From assembly GCA_000934455.1 (NCBI GenBank), contig KN883972.1, positions 26,038 to 90,037 on the forward strand: DNA of 64,000 nt, read 5' to 3'. Positions 24,101 through 32,659 of the stretch are shown here, in pieces (the first letter of the stretch is position 1; each line of letters opens with the position of its first letter). This DNA comes from Apostichopus parvimensis (taxonomy: Eukaryota > Echinodermata > Holothuroidea > Aspidochirotida > Stichopodidae). The notes below the pieces were generated by a model. The model searched no databases. It was not told where the DNA came from and was given only the letters and a program-made list of their open reading frames with translations. The position numbers were made by a program, and so were the translations under genes.

Positions 24101-26705
24101 CAGCTGGTAGCAGATGGAAACGGCTCGCCCATCGGTAAGAAGGTCGACAATTCCGACGCAGAGTTAAGCCCCGGTGATAAGGAAATATGCGACTTGCTTG
24201 CCGATATGGTCGAGGAAGACGTCGTCGTCGGTAAAGATTGCGATGGTTCGGAGGGGTCCCACAGTGGCAAAAATACAAAGTCAGACTCGTTAAGAGATGA
24301 CGATGATGTGGTGATCTCCATGGTAGAGGTTATCGATGGCACTTCACGAGAACCGTCATCAAACATCCACGGAACTCCAACTCTGCCGTCCCTCGGTGGA
24401 ATCGAGGGTTATGGAATGCGGCGTCAGAAGTCACCGTCCAACGATGAAAACAGTCCACCGTTAGATTTACATAGGAAGAGAAAAGATGACACTGTGAGCT
24501 CATATTTTACAAAGGTAAGGAAACTACTTTTTTTTTAACGAGTTTGCAGTATTTTTAGTAAATCTTTCTCAATTCAGCATTAACAGAATGTTTTGTTGTG
24601 GACTATATTTGTAATTTTGATGGCTCCTTAGTGACACCACAGGGGTGGTTCATGTTACAACTGGAAGTAATTCTCGAAATAATGTCAGATCCCATGGGAT
24701 GGTTTACCTCACTGTGACTTGTTTGTATGTATGTATTTTACATGTAGATCCTCCTGCAAGCAGGAACTCGCAAAGAAGCCATCATAGGCTTATCAAAGCC
24801 GCAAGCTGACCAAAGTCAGTCTCTTTGAATCATATTTAAAGTCCATGATTATGAATTGTCAATTGTCAACAACTCTGTAACTGGACGACATACATTAACT
24901 CGAGTGACTCAAACTCAGGACCTTATGATTGGAATTTGGAAGGCACCGGCGTTAACCACTGAGCTAAAACTCCACTTGTACAGTAGGCCTCGTCTCAAGA
25001 AAACAGTTAACTCCTACAGAACTCACAAAATCAAAATTTGATTGATGTAATGTTTTCTAGAATTTCTAATAACTATAGCTTAGATCACTTCAGATGCAGG
25101 GACAGGCAACCCTGCCACTGTTGATGTAATGATAGTTTACTGCATCAGTAATAGCAAACTCCTACAGCGACCTCGCATGAGCACCAATTAACAATGATAA
25201 AAAAATTGCAGTTTTCGATAAAAGATCGACTGGTGATGGGAACCATTTGATAAACTGTTCAAAACAACAATTTTCTATGGTGTCCGAAAAGGGTTTGCTA
25301 TTGTGCATCTCTTTAATCATTTGCTGTTGTGTCATAGATGGTAGGCATGACACCACATATACTTGGAATAGTGCCACATGGTGCCATATTTTGCACAACT
25401 GTCTGGTTTGGTGCCACAAAGGTTTAATGTGGTTCCAAAATTGTTGCCATGGTGTCACAAATCACAAATGATTGTCATTTTGATAAAGAGGTTCGATATG
25501 TGTTTAATGTAATGTGCCAGAATGGATTGCTATGGTGCCAGATTGGATTGCTATGGTACCAGAAGGGTTTGTTATGGTGTCAGAAGGGTTTGTTGTGGTG
25601 GCATGATGGATTGTAATGGTACCAGAAGGGTTTGCTATGGTGTCAGAAGGGTTTGTTATGGTGCCAGAATGGATTGCTATGGTGCCAGAAGGGTTTGTTA
25701 TGATGTCAGATAGGTTGCAATGGTACCAGAAGGGTTTTTTATGGTGCCATAATGGATTGCAATGGTACCAGAAGGGTTTGTTATGGTGTCAGAAGGGTTG
25801 CTATGGTGTCAGAAGGGTTGCTATGGAATCAGAAGGGTTGCTATGGTGTCAGAAGGGTTTGCTATGGTGTCAGAAGGGTTTGTTATGGTGTCAGAAGGGT
25901 TTGTTATTTCTGGGGCACTCTCCGTCCAATTCTTTTCCAGACACAGTTGCTTCATAGACGCCGTAAAGTTAAAGAAACTCAATCATTTTCTATTCTTTTC
26001 ACAGGGCAAGGAAAGTCAATCAAATGGTAAATATGAAACATTAATCTTTCATCCTAGTTAAAACTCTAAACCTATCATATCAGTGAAAATAATACATACT
26101 TGTTTAAACCCTAAACAAAGCACCACACTATTATCAAATACATGAGTGCTTGTCAGTTCCGGCTTAAAGTAGAAGAGTGACTTGTTGAATTTACTTCAAC
26201 AAGATGTCTGGGAAGCAATACTACACTACACACCTGACAAAAAATAATTTCAAACTTTACTAAAAGTGGTTAAGAGATTGTAGAATTTGAGAATAGTGAG
26301 ATTCCTTCCACACTAGTCAAAATTATGGGAGTGAAAGAAATTGTTGGATTTCTGCACTCCCTCCGTTATTTTATAAACACTCTTTGGTTGGGGTGGGTTG
26401 GGTTAAGACCCAAGGTGGTGGCCTCGAAGCTATGCATCTTTGAAGGAAGGTTGCAAAAGAATTTAGTACCACTTGCATTTAGTACTTTTAACCAAAATCT
26501 CTCGTAGAAAAGCACTTTGTGACAGGTCTTTTAATTTCCGTTTGCTCCAAATTTATTCCTCTGTAATCAATGCTCATTCTGTTTTTTAGCCTCCTGCAAA
26601 GTCCCGGGTCTTTCCAAGCGAAAGAAGCCTAATAAGAAGACTCCATCCAGTAACCAACAGCCAACACTCATGGCATTTATGAAGAAAAAGAGTGCTTTTG
26701 GGTAA
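15197..26705 (+). CDS. EXO1: Exonuclease 1 (EXO1)
   Basis: A 5'-3' exonuclease and flap endonuclease of the Rad2/XPG family, nuclear, acting in mismatch repair and end resection. Coding exons: 15274-15434, 16351-16470, 16768-16891, 17445-17582, 18405-18617, 19036-19223, 19445-19541, 20518-20704, 21602-21697, 22056-22245, 23371-24514, 26005-26026, 26590-26705. Phases agree throughout and give 931 residues (human about 846). The start [11 protein letters not shown] is canonical. Catalytic acids are in place: Asp30 (AVDTYCW), [25 protein letters not shown]. The N and I nuclease regions and the H2TH-like part ([12 protein letters not shown]) are intact. The C-terminal half is disordered, with an NLS (SPRKRKRD) and a final PCNA-box-like QPTLMAFM. 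Its 3' end is tandemly duplicated. Confidence 0.96.
15274..15434 (+). CDS. EXO1: EXO1 coding exon 1
   Basis: ATG in the context CCACCACAATGG, close to an animal Kozak site. It encodes [20 protein letters not shown] and then [14 protein letters not shown], the N-terminal nuclease helix and first catalytic Asp. The donor is GACCA|GTGAGT, phase 2. Confidence 0.96.
16351..16470 (+). CDS. EXO1: EXO1 coding exon 2
   Basis: Acceptor CCACTCCAG, donor AGAAA|GTGAGT. It encodes [12 protein letters not shown] and then [16 protein letters not shown], with the metal-binding Asp in VFDG. Confidence 0.96.
16768..16891 (+). CDS. EXO1: EXO1 coding exon 3
   Basis: Acceptor TTTTACAG, donor ATGAAG|GTATGT. It encodes the helical arch part: [17 protein letters not shown] and then [14 protein letters not shown]. 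The 3' part of this exon with its donor is copied 153 bases downstream (see 16995-17110). Confidence 0.95.
16995..17110 (+). pseudogene. Tandem copy of EXO1 exon 3 tail
   Basis: From 17000 the sequence repeats exon 3 from its AAATGCAT onward, through the donor ATGAAG|GTATGT and into the intron, offset by 153 bases. It has no acceptor in front of it: a G-rich tract replaces it. It is therefore a headless pseudo-exon and decoy donor inside intron 3. It differs from the original by several substitutions (such as GAA to GAT before GTC) and a small insertion, so it is not an assembly stutter. Confidence 0.85.
17445..17582 (+). CDS. EXO1: EXO1 coding exon 4
   Basis: A 46-codon exon, phase 0 at both ends. 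It encodes [20 protein letters not shown] and [13 protein letters not shown], carrying the I-domain Glu/Asp metal ligands. Confidence 0.96.
18405..18617 (+). CDS. EXO1: EXO1 coding exon 5
   Basis: A 71-codon exon, phase 0 at both ends. It encodes [16 protein letters not shown], then [20 protein letters not shown], the last catalytic Asp and the start of the helix-two-turn-helix DNA-binding part. Confidence 0.96.
18920..18990. repeat. Short tandem repeat before EXO1 exon 6
   Basis: Repeats of TTGATTTGTATTTGATGA-type words lie about 45 bases ahead of the exon 6 acceptor. Just upstream, near 18780-18840, there is a direct repeat of CACAGCTAGAAACTTCCACT. Confidence 0.7.
19036..19223 (+). CDS. 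EXO1: EXO1 coding exon 6
   Basis: Acceptor CCTCCAG, donor GGGAG|GTATGA. It encodes [20 protein letters not shown] and [11 protein letters not shown], which match human EXO1 closely. Confidence 0.95.
19445..19541 (+). CDS. EXO1: EXO1 coding exon 7
   Basis: A T-rich acceptor (TTTTTTTTCAG) and donor AGTAAA|GTGAGT. It encodes [18 protein letters not shown], the end of the conserved nuclease unit. Confidence 0.93.
20518..20704 (+). CDS. EXO1: EXO1 coding exon 8
   Basis: Acceptor GCTCAG, donor GATG|GTGAGT. It encodes the linker [16 protein letters not shown] and a basic stretch ending [12 protein letters not shown], a likely nuclear localisation signal. Human EXO1 has SIWHRNYSPRPE at the corresponding place. 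Confidence 0.9.
20840..20990. promoter_or_regulatory. Two X-box (RFX-type) motifs in EXO1 intron 8
   Basis: GTTACCATGGAAAC at 20840-20853 and GTTGCCATGGAAAC at 20977-20990 fit the RFX X-box pattern GTNRCC-N2-RGNAAC. Each is preceded by CAGCTG, so the two are probably copies of a roughly 45-base duplicated segment. A looser form lies near 21513 (GTTGCCATGGTGAC). Confidence 0.4.
21602..21697 (+). CDS. EXO1: EXO1 coding exon 9
   Basis: Acceptor CTACTTCCAG, donor CATCAG|GTGTGT, phase 1 to phase 1. It encodes a poorly conserved linker ([20 protein letters not shown]). It is assigned because phases and sites fit between exons 8 and 10. Confidence 0.75.
22056..22245 (+). CDS. EXO1: EXO1 coding exon 10
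   Basis: Acceptor TTGTTCAG, donor AGCAG|GTGCTC, which is weak. It encodes [18 protein letters not shown] and [16 protein letters not shown], a disordered region that resembles the 'PPRTRNKFATF' neighbourhood of vertebrate EXO1. It is phase-compatible with exon 11 (AG|A). Confidence 0.8.
23371..24514 (+). CDS. EXO1: EXO1 coding exon 11 (large)
   Basis: A 1144-base exon from acceptor TGCTTTGCAG to donor ACAAAG|GTAAGG. It encodes about 381 residues of disordered, Ser/Asp/Glu-rich sequence, starting RFFPSS (compare RFFCSS in human EXO1). It includes a conserved-looking [12 protein letters not shown] and ends TVSSYFTK. Such regions in EXO1 carry MLH1/MSH2 contacts and phosphosites. The 3'-terminal 534 bases are repeated exactly at 27237-27770. 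Confidence 0.93.
24723..24973 (-). repeat. tRNA-derived SINE, copy 2
   Basis: Same family and orientation as 759-1004. The tRNA-like head ends at 24973 and the GTAT-type tail at 24723. It lies in EXO1 intron 11, so the SINE insertion predates the tandem duplication. Confidence 0.85.
25517..25906. repeat. 21-bp minisatellite in EXO1 intron 11
   Basis: About 18 variants of TATGGTGTCAGAAGGGTTTGT. As the period is a multiple of three, all frames stay open and translate as CYGVRRV or similar heptads: these are not genes. Near 25250-25450, diverged copies (GGTGCCA, GGTGTC) show that the array once reached further left. Confidence 0.93.
26005..26026 (+). CDS. EXO1: EXO1 micro-exon 12 (22 nt)
   Basis: Acceptor TTTTCACAG, donor AAATG|GTAAAT. 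Without it, exon 11 (phase 0) would enter exon 13 in a frame that stops early. With it, exon 13 reads in the frame that ends in the PCNA-box-like peptide. It encodes GKESQSN plus one base. Confidence 0.8.
26590..26705 (+). CDS. EXO1: EXO1 last coding exon 13
   Basis: Acceptor GTTTTTTAG. It encodes [19 protein letters not shown], then [16 protein letters not shown] and TAA at 26703-26705. KVPGL matches human EXO1 near its end, and QPTLMAFM fits the PCNA-interacting pattern Qxx[LIM]xx[FY]x, matching the C-terminal position of the human one. The stop codon lies inside a perfect donor sequence, G|GTAAGT. Confidence 0.88.
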
Positions 26706-27236
26706 GTTAATAGATTTAAAACAAAAACCTCTTTGTGTTGGCGAGACTGAATATTGCCATAAACACATGCAGAAGTGTACAATCTTCAGCCAGGTAGATG
26801 GTTTGTTTGCAAAGCCTGAAAAAAAAAGCATTGATGGTGTTACAATAACAAAATGAAAACGTAACAGTTCGGTTGTATGGTATTGTAGTGTAGCAAACAC
26901 ACTGTAAAACAGCATGTCTAAGGAGAATGGAAGGATCTGGTCTGGTTTGTGAAATTATTCAGAAATACATAAAATTTGTTTTATGAGCTTGTGCATAATC
27001 AGACTTATCAGGAATCGTTCGAAAAAGATGTGGGAACCAACACAATATAAAATGAAGTTATGCGAGCATTTGAGGAGGGGTGGAAAACAATATATTATGA
27101 GAGTCAAAAGTCCCCCTCCCTCCCCCTGTCCCCATCCTTTTATTTCTCCGTTCGAAACACACTTCTAATCGGTAGAAACAGTTGATAATTGAAAACAAAC
27201 TCAGATGAAATTTTCATGGTCTAAAAGACTGGACTA

Positions 27237-27770
27237 AAATCGAGTCAAGTCGAATCGGAGAGTGACTTTGCGGGGTCCCAGTCTTCCTCGAACGGACTCT
27301 CGTCTCAACGTAGCATCCCGACTTGCAGTATAGACAGGGATGGCCCTACTTTCAGTCAGCTGGTAGCAGATGGAAACGGCTCGCCCATCGGTAAGAAGGT
27401 CGACAATTCCGACGCAGAGTTAAGCCCCGGTGATAAGGAAATATGCGACTTGCTTGCCGATATGGTCGAGGAAGACGTCGTCGTCGGTAAAGATTGCGAT
27501 GGTTCGGAGGGGTCCCACAGTGGCAAAAATACAAAGTCAGACTCGTTAAGAGATGACGATGATGTGGTGATCTCCATGGTAGAGGTTATCGATGGCACTT
27601 CACGAGAACCGTCATCAAACATCCACGGAACTCCAACTCTGCCGTCCCTCGGTGGAATCGAGGGTTATGGAATGCGGCGTCAGAAGTCACCGTCCAACGA
27701 TGAAAACAGTCCACCGTTAGATTTACATAGGAAGAGAAAAGATGACACTGTGAGCTCATATTTTACAAAG
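27237..27770 (+). pseudogene. Headless EXO1 exon 11 fragment
   Basis: Exact copy of 23981-24514, ending at the same donor. It lacks a start, an acceptor and the 5' two-thirds of the exon, so it should not be included in a transcript unless a cryptic acceptor is used. Confidence 0.85.
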
Positions 27771-27978
27771 GTAAGGAAACTACTTTTTTTTTAACGAGTT
27801 TGCAGTATTTTTAGTAAATCTTTCTCAATTCAGCATTAACAGAATGTTTTGTTGTGGACTATATTTGTAATTTTGATGGCTCCTTAGTGACACCACAGGG
27901 GTGGTTCATGTTACAACTGGAAGTAATTCTCGAAATAATGTCAGATCCCATGGGATGGTTTACCTCACTGTGACTTGT

Positions 27979-28229
27979 TTGTATGTATGTATTTTACATG
28001 TAGATCCTCCTGCAAGCAGGAACTCGCAAAGAAGCCATCATAGGCTTATCAAAGCCGCAAGCTGACCAAAGTCAGTCTCTTTGAATCATATTTAAAGTCC
28101 ATGATTATGAATTGTCAATTGTCAACAACTCTGTAACTGGACGACATACATTAACTCGAGTGACTCAAACTCAGGACCTTATGATTGGAATTTGGAAGGC
28201 ACCGGCGTTAACCACTGAGCTAAAACTCC
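27979..28229 (-). repeat. tRNA-derived SINE, copy 3 (by duplication)
   Basis: Exact displaced copy of the SINE at 24723-24973; it arose by the segment duplication, not by a separate insertion. Confidence 0.85.
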
Positions 28230-28772
28230 ACTTGTACAGTAGGCCTCGTCTCAAGAAAACAGTTAACTCCTACAGAACTCACAAAATCAAAATTTGATTG
28301 ATGTAATGTTTTCTAGAATTTCTAATAACTATAGCTTAGATCACTTCAGATGCAGGGACAGGCAACCCTGCCACTGTTGATGTAATGATAGTTTACTGCA
28401 TCAGTAATAGCAAACTCCTACAGCGACCTCGCATGAGCACCAATTAACAATGATAAAAAAATTGCAGTTTTCGATAAAAGATCGACTGGTGATGGGAACC
28501 ATTTGATAAACTGTTCAAAACAACAATTTTCTATGGTGTCCGAAAAGGGTTTGCTATTGTGCATCTCTTTAATCATTTGCTGTTGTGTCATAGATGGTAG
28601 GCATGACACCACATATACTTGGAATAGTGCCACATGGTGCCATATTTTGCACAACTGTCTGGTTTGGTGCCACAAAGGTTTAATGTGGTTCCAAAATTGT
28701 TGCCATGGTGTCACAAATCACAAATGATTGTCATTTTGATAAAGAGGTTCGATATGTGTTTAATGTAATGTG

Positions 28773-29162
28773 CCAGAATGGATTGCTATGGTGCCAGATT
28801 GGATTGCTATGGTACCAGAAGGGTTTGTTATGGTGTCAGAAGGGTTTGTTGTGGTGGCATGATGGATTGTAATGGTACCAGAAGGGTTTGCTATGGTGTC
28901 AGAAGGGTTTGTTATGGTGCCAGAATGGATTGCTATGGTGCCAGAAGGGTTTGTTATGATGTCAGATAGGTTGCAATGGTACCAGAAGGGTTTTTTATGG
29001 TGCCATAATGGATTGCAATGGTACCAGAAGGGTTTGTTATGGTGTCAGAAGGGTTGCTATGGTGTCAGAAGGGTTGCTATGGAATCAGAAGGGTTGCTAT
29101 GGTGTCAGAAGGGTTTGCTATGGTGTCAGAAGGGTTTGTTATGGTGTCAGAAGGGTTTGTTA
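28773..29162. repeat. 21-bp minisatellite, duplicated copy
   Basis: Exact displaced copy of the array at 25517-25906, with the same number and order of variants. Minisatellites mutate fast, so this argues that the duplication is extremely young or artefactual. Confidence 0.93.
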
Positions 29163-29260
29163 TTTCTGGGGCACTCTCCGTCCAATTCTTTTCCAGACAC
29201 AGTTGCTTCATAGACGCCGTAAAGTTAAAGAAACTCAATCATTTTCTATTCTTTTCACAG

Positions 29261-29282
29261 GGCAAGGAAAGTCAATCAAATG
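29261..29282 (+). pseudogene. Copy of EXO1 micro-exon 12
   Basis: Identical to 26005-26026 with both splice sites intact. It could be used only if the transcript skipped or ran past the first terminal exon. Confidence 0.8.
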
Positions 29283-29845
29283 GTAAATATGAAACATTAA
29301 TCTTTCATCCTAGTTAAAACTCTAAACCTATCATATCAGTGAAAATAATACATACTTGTTTAAACCCTAAACAAAGCACCACACTATTATCAAATACATG
29401 AGTGCTTGTCAGTTCCGGCTTAAAGTAGAAGAGTGACTTGTTGAATTTACTTCAACAAGATGTCTGGGAAGCAATACTACACTACACACCTGACAAAAAA
29501 TAATTTCAAACTTTACTAAAAGTGGTTAAGAGATTGTAGAATTTGAGAATAGTGAGATTCCTTCCACACTAGTCAAAATTATGGGAGTGAAAGAAATTGT
29601 TGGATTTCTGCACTCCCTCCGTTATTTTATAAACACTCTTTGGTTGGGGTGGGTTGGGTTAAGACCCAAGGTGGTGGCCTCGAAGCTATGCATCTTTGAA
29701 GGAAGGTTGCAAAAGAATTTAGTACCACTTGCATTTAGTACTTTTAACCAAAATCTCTCGTAGAAAAGCACTTTGTGACAGGTCTTTTAATTTCCGTTTG
29801 CTCCAAATTTATTCCTCTGTAATCAATGCTCATTCTGTTTTTTAG

Positions 29846-29961
29846 CCTCCTGCAAAGTCCCGGGTCTTTCCAAGCGAAAGAAGCCTAATAAGAAGACTCC
29901 ATCCAGTAACCAACAGCCAACACTCATGGCATTTATGAAGAAAAAGAGTGCTTTTGGGTAA
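29846..29961 (+). pseudogene. Copy of EXO1 last exon 13
   Basis: Identical to 26590-26705, acceptor and stop codon included. A transcript that skips both first-copy exons 12 and 13 and uses the second-copy exons would encode the same protein. Confidence 0.85.
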
Positions 29962-30569
29962 GTTAATAGATTTAAAACAAAAACCTCTTTGTGTTGGCGA
30001 GACTGAATATTGCCATAAACACATGCAGAAGTGTACAATCTTCAGCCAGGTAGATGGTTTGTTTGCAAAGCCTGAAAAAAAAAGCATTGATGGTGTTACA
30101 ATAACAAAATGAAAACGTAACAGTTCGGTTGTATGGTATTGTAGTGTAGCAAACACACTGTAAAACAGCATGTCTAAGGAGAATGGAAGGATCTGGTCTG
30201 GTTTGTGAAATTATTCAGAAATACATAAAATTTGTTTTATGAGCTTGTGCATAATCAGACTTATCAGGAATCGTTCGAAAAAGATGTGGGAACCAACACA
30301 ATATAAAATGAAGTTATGCGAGCATTTGAGGAGGGGTGGAAAACAATATATTATGAGAGTCAAAAGTCCCCCTCCCTCCCCCTGTCCCCATCCTTTTATT
30401 TCTCCGTTCGAAACACACTTCTAATCGGTAGAAACAGTTGATAATTGAAAACAAACTCAGATGAAATTTTCATGGTCTAAAAGACTGGACTAAAGTATCA
30501 ACTTCACAAGGAAAATGTTTTTGTTTTTAATGTGATCTATCAGATTGCAAAGACAGTTTTTTACCTCTC

Positions 30570-30672
30570 CCCACCCCACCCATACCCCCACCCATACCCC
30601 CACACATACCCCCACCCATACCTCAACCCATACACCCACCCATACCTCCACCAATACCTCCACCCCACCTGC
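30570..30672. repeat. CCCATACCCCCA minisatellite next to gap
   Basis: A C-rich 12-base repeat (CCCATACCCCCA and variants), just left of the gap. All three frames are open on both strands, giving spurious ORFs such as PTHTPTHT. Confidence 0.9.
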
Positions 30673-30698
30673 TACAAGTGCTGGCAGCCATTGGAAAA

Positions 30699-30748
30699 NN
30701 NNNNNNNNNNNNNNNNNNNNNNNNNNNNNNNNNNNNNNNNNNNNNNNN
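30699..30748. other. Assembly gap (50 N)
   Basis: A run of 50 N, a size often used for gaps of unknown length. It lies 205 bases right of the EXO1 duplication. Confidence 0.98.
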
Positions 30749-32040
30749 ATCAAAGATGGAATCCGATCGAAATATCACTCCCGAATCAGATAACCTTTTC
30801 ACTCTCAATAAAGCCTCAGCTGTTAGAAAGACCATTTTCAAGTGACATTCGACAGTTCTATGGCAAGACATTTTTGGATTTTTTTTTGGTTGTGGGAATT
30901 TAACTCTACTTGTGAAGTGCTTAAGGAGAGTGTATGAAGCATAAAGGTACCGTCATTTGAGTTTGTGAATGATATTTATGAAACCCAGAGAATATTACTC
31001 AAACAGGTCGGAATCGACCAATTTAAGACACTCTCTACAACGTTTTCATCAATAGGGCATTCAGGGATATTAATGACCACTGCTATCATCTGAAATAGTT
31101 GTACTTTTATATCACTTAAAAGTTTTGCGAAATGACAATTAAAAATGGCTGGACGTACTAGTCTATCACAGGCCACTAGTATTTCAGTTGCAATGTCAAA
31201 CTCAATATGAAAATATAAAAGAATGCCATGTTATTGCAAAACATTTCTTTACTCATTTTCAACTTTTTTTATTCATTAATATCCTAATTAGTTTACCAAT
31301 GTTGAGTCTCATACCTCTTTTTTTTTGATTTTTTTCTTTCTGTATCGTTTTAGGCCTTATTTGTCTTCGTGAAGATGTCCAACAAAAATGTATTATTTTA
31401 ATTTATTATTATTACTCTTCTTTTTTTTTTATCTAGGCCTAGATAAATTGTACATCATATTTCATGTTTGTTGCTTTTTACGCTAAAATTATTGTCCTTT
31501 TTTTCTACCAAAATAAATACGCAATATTTTCAAAACGTCACTATTTGATTTGTGTTTCCGCTTTCAAATTAGGATTTAAATGATCTCCCTTTTATCGCAA
31601 AACCCTTACCAACTTTCCCTCACCTTCAGAACCTCACTTCACCCACAACTTCCCTCCCTCGCCCCCATGTGTATCTTCCCCTGCATCCCTCACACATGTG
31701 GTAAGTTAATAATACAAATGTGACAGTGTGTGTAGTATCACCCTGGTGGGTGGGTCTAAGTCAGTTGGGGTTATTTAATCCTTTTCCATCTCCAATGCTC
31801 ATCTAAATCGCTAGAACCCAAATGCAAGTAGAACTGCATTTGCCCGCAAATATGCAGTATTATAGTGTGCATGGAGTGCTTTCAGTATTAGGTAGAACTT
31901 TTCGGTTGTTCGTGGTGTTATTTTTTGGGCGGGCAACACACCAGGGTGTATAGTGTAGCGCCCCCAACAGGTTGTAACTAGCCGAGCGACTGTGGGTTCG
32001 ATAGGGCCGCTGTCGGCCACTGTATGTCAAGAACAATGTG
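30749..32040. other. Intergenic stretch
   Basis: No exon is supported. It contains poly-T rich sequence at 31255-31510 and a 20-base perfect palindrome, TTTATCTAGGCCTAGATAAA, at 31428-31447. Confidence 0.5.
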
Positions 32041-32084
32041 GGCGTAGGAGGCGGGGGGGGGCTGCAGCCCCCCCAACCAAAATC

Positions 32085-32336
32085 TTTGGTGAAAATTCGG
32101 GGAATATGCTGAGAATTTTTCGGGCACCTACTGAAAGAAGAAAAATCTGCAGTGTGTTTTTCAATTTTTTGGGTGAAAATTCGGGGAATATGGTGAGAAT
32201 TTTTCGGGCACCTACTGAAAGAAGAAAAATCTGCAGTGTTGTTTTCAATTTTTTTGGTGAAAATTCGGGGAATATGGTGAGAATTTTTCGGGCACCTTCT
32301 GAAAGAAGAATGATTTGCAATGTGTTTTTCAATGGC
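32085..32336. repeat. 84-bp tandem repeat, three units
   Basis: Units beginning GGTGAAAATTCGGGGAATAT start near 32088, 32172 and 32256. The 84-base period is exactly 28 codons, so frames on both strands remain open (32027-32332 minus, 31992-32339 plus) and give a 28-residue repeat such as GENSGNMVRIFRAPTERRK. No start context, splice sites or domain; read as repeat DNA. Confidence 0.9.
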
Positions 32337-32419
32337 TAAACTGATATTATTATTATCATCGTTATTATTGTAATGACTTCCCCAATAATTCTAACCAATA
32401 TGGAAGGGTAATTACATTT

Positions 32420-32608
32420 ACACGGAAAATTTAACCCAAATTGTTCGCGCGCTCCGCGCCCGTTGAACATCTTAATGTGCATATCATATAGGCATTTATC
32501 GCTTATTTGCATGTGATGTAATAACCAATGAATGCCTATATGATATGCACATTAAGATGTTGAACGCGCGCGTAGCGCGCGAAAAATTTTGGTTATATTT
32601 TTCGGGCA
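32420..32608. repeat. Long inverted repeat (hairpin)
   Basis: The core arms 32461-32495 and 32532-32566 match over 35 bases with one mismatch. Weaker pairing extends outward through GCGCGC-rich sequence to about 32422 and 32606. The loop is 36 bases. A transcript would fold into a stem of some 60-75 pairs. Confidence 0.85.
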
Positions 32609-32659
32609 AGTCGTTACAGCCCCCCTCCCCCTCCCCAAATCAAATTAGGCTCCTACGCC

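Larger units (their letters stand above)
23981..27236 (+). repeat. EXO1 3' tandem duplication, unit 1
   Basis: A unit of 3256 bases, from inside exon 11 (AAATCGAGTC) to about 530 bases past the last exon, is repeated at once as 27237-30494. Each open frame in it recurs exactly, displaced by 3256. Only an AAA is shared between the two break ends. It carries the end of exon 11, a SINE, a 21-bp minisatellite, micro-exon 12 and exon 13. Confidence 0.95.
27237..30494 (+). repeat. EXO1 3' tandem duplication, unit 2
   Basis: Second copy of the 3256-base unit, matching unit 1 everywhere I compared. It begins in the middle of exon 11 sequence without an acceptor, and is followed 200 bases later by an assembly gap. 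It is either a very recent duplication or an assembly artefact of two overlapping haplotype or contig ends. Confidence 0.95.
32041..32659. mobile_element. TIR-like non-autonomous element
   Basis: GGCGTAGGAG at 32041-32050 is mirrored by CTCCTACGCC at 32650-32659; inside each end comes a G/C run and GGCTG-type sequence. The interior holds an 84-base tandem repeat and a long inverted repeat. It has no transposase. AATGTG occurs close outside both ends, but not exactly abutting, so a target duplication is not established. Class unknown. Confidence 0.55.

Noticed and set aside
24096-24366. Minus-strand ORFs of 60 and 88 residues and their copies at 27352-27622
   Set aside because: Antisense shadows of EXO1 exon 11.
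25517-26061. ORFs of 63-113 residues reading CYGVRRV or MVSEGF repeats, and their copies at 28773-29317
   Set aside because: They are frames of a 21-bp minisatellite in an EXO1 intron; the period is a multiple of three so no frame is broken.
23981-30494. Two long identical direct repeats, considered as ends of a large mobile element
   Set aside because: They are adjacent with nothing between, contain EXO1 exons, and lack terminal motifs and a target duplication. A tandem segment duplication explains them.
30490-30903. ORFs with PTHTPTHT-like residues around the gap
   Set aside because: C-rich minisatellite plus N; no start context or domain.
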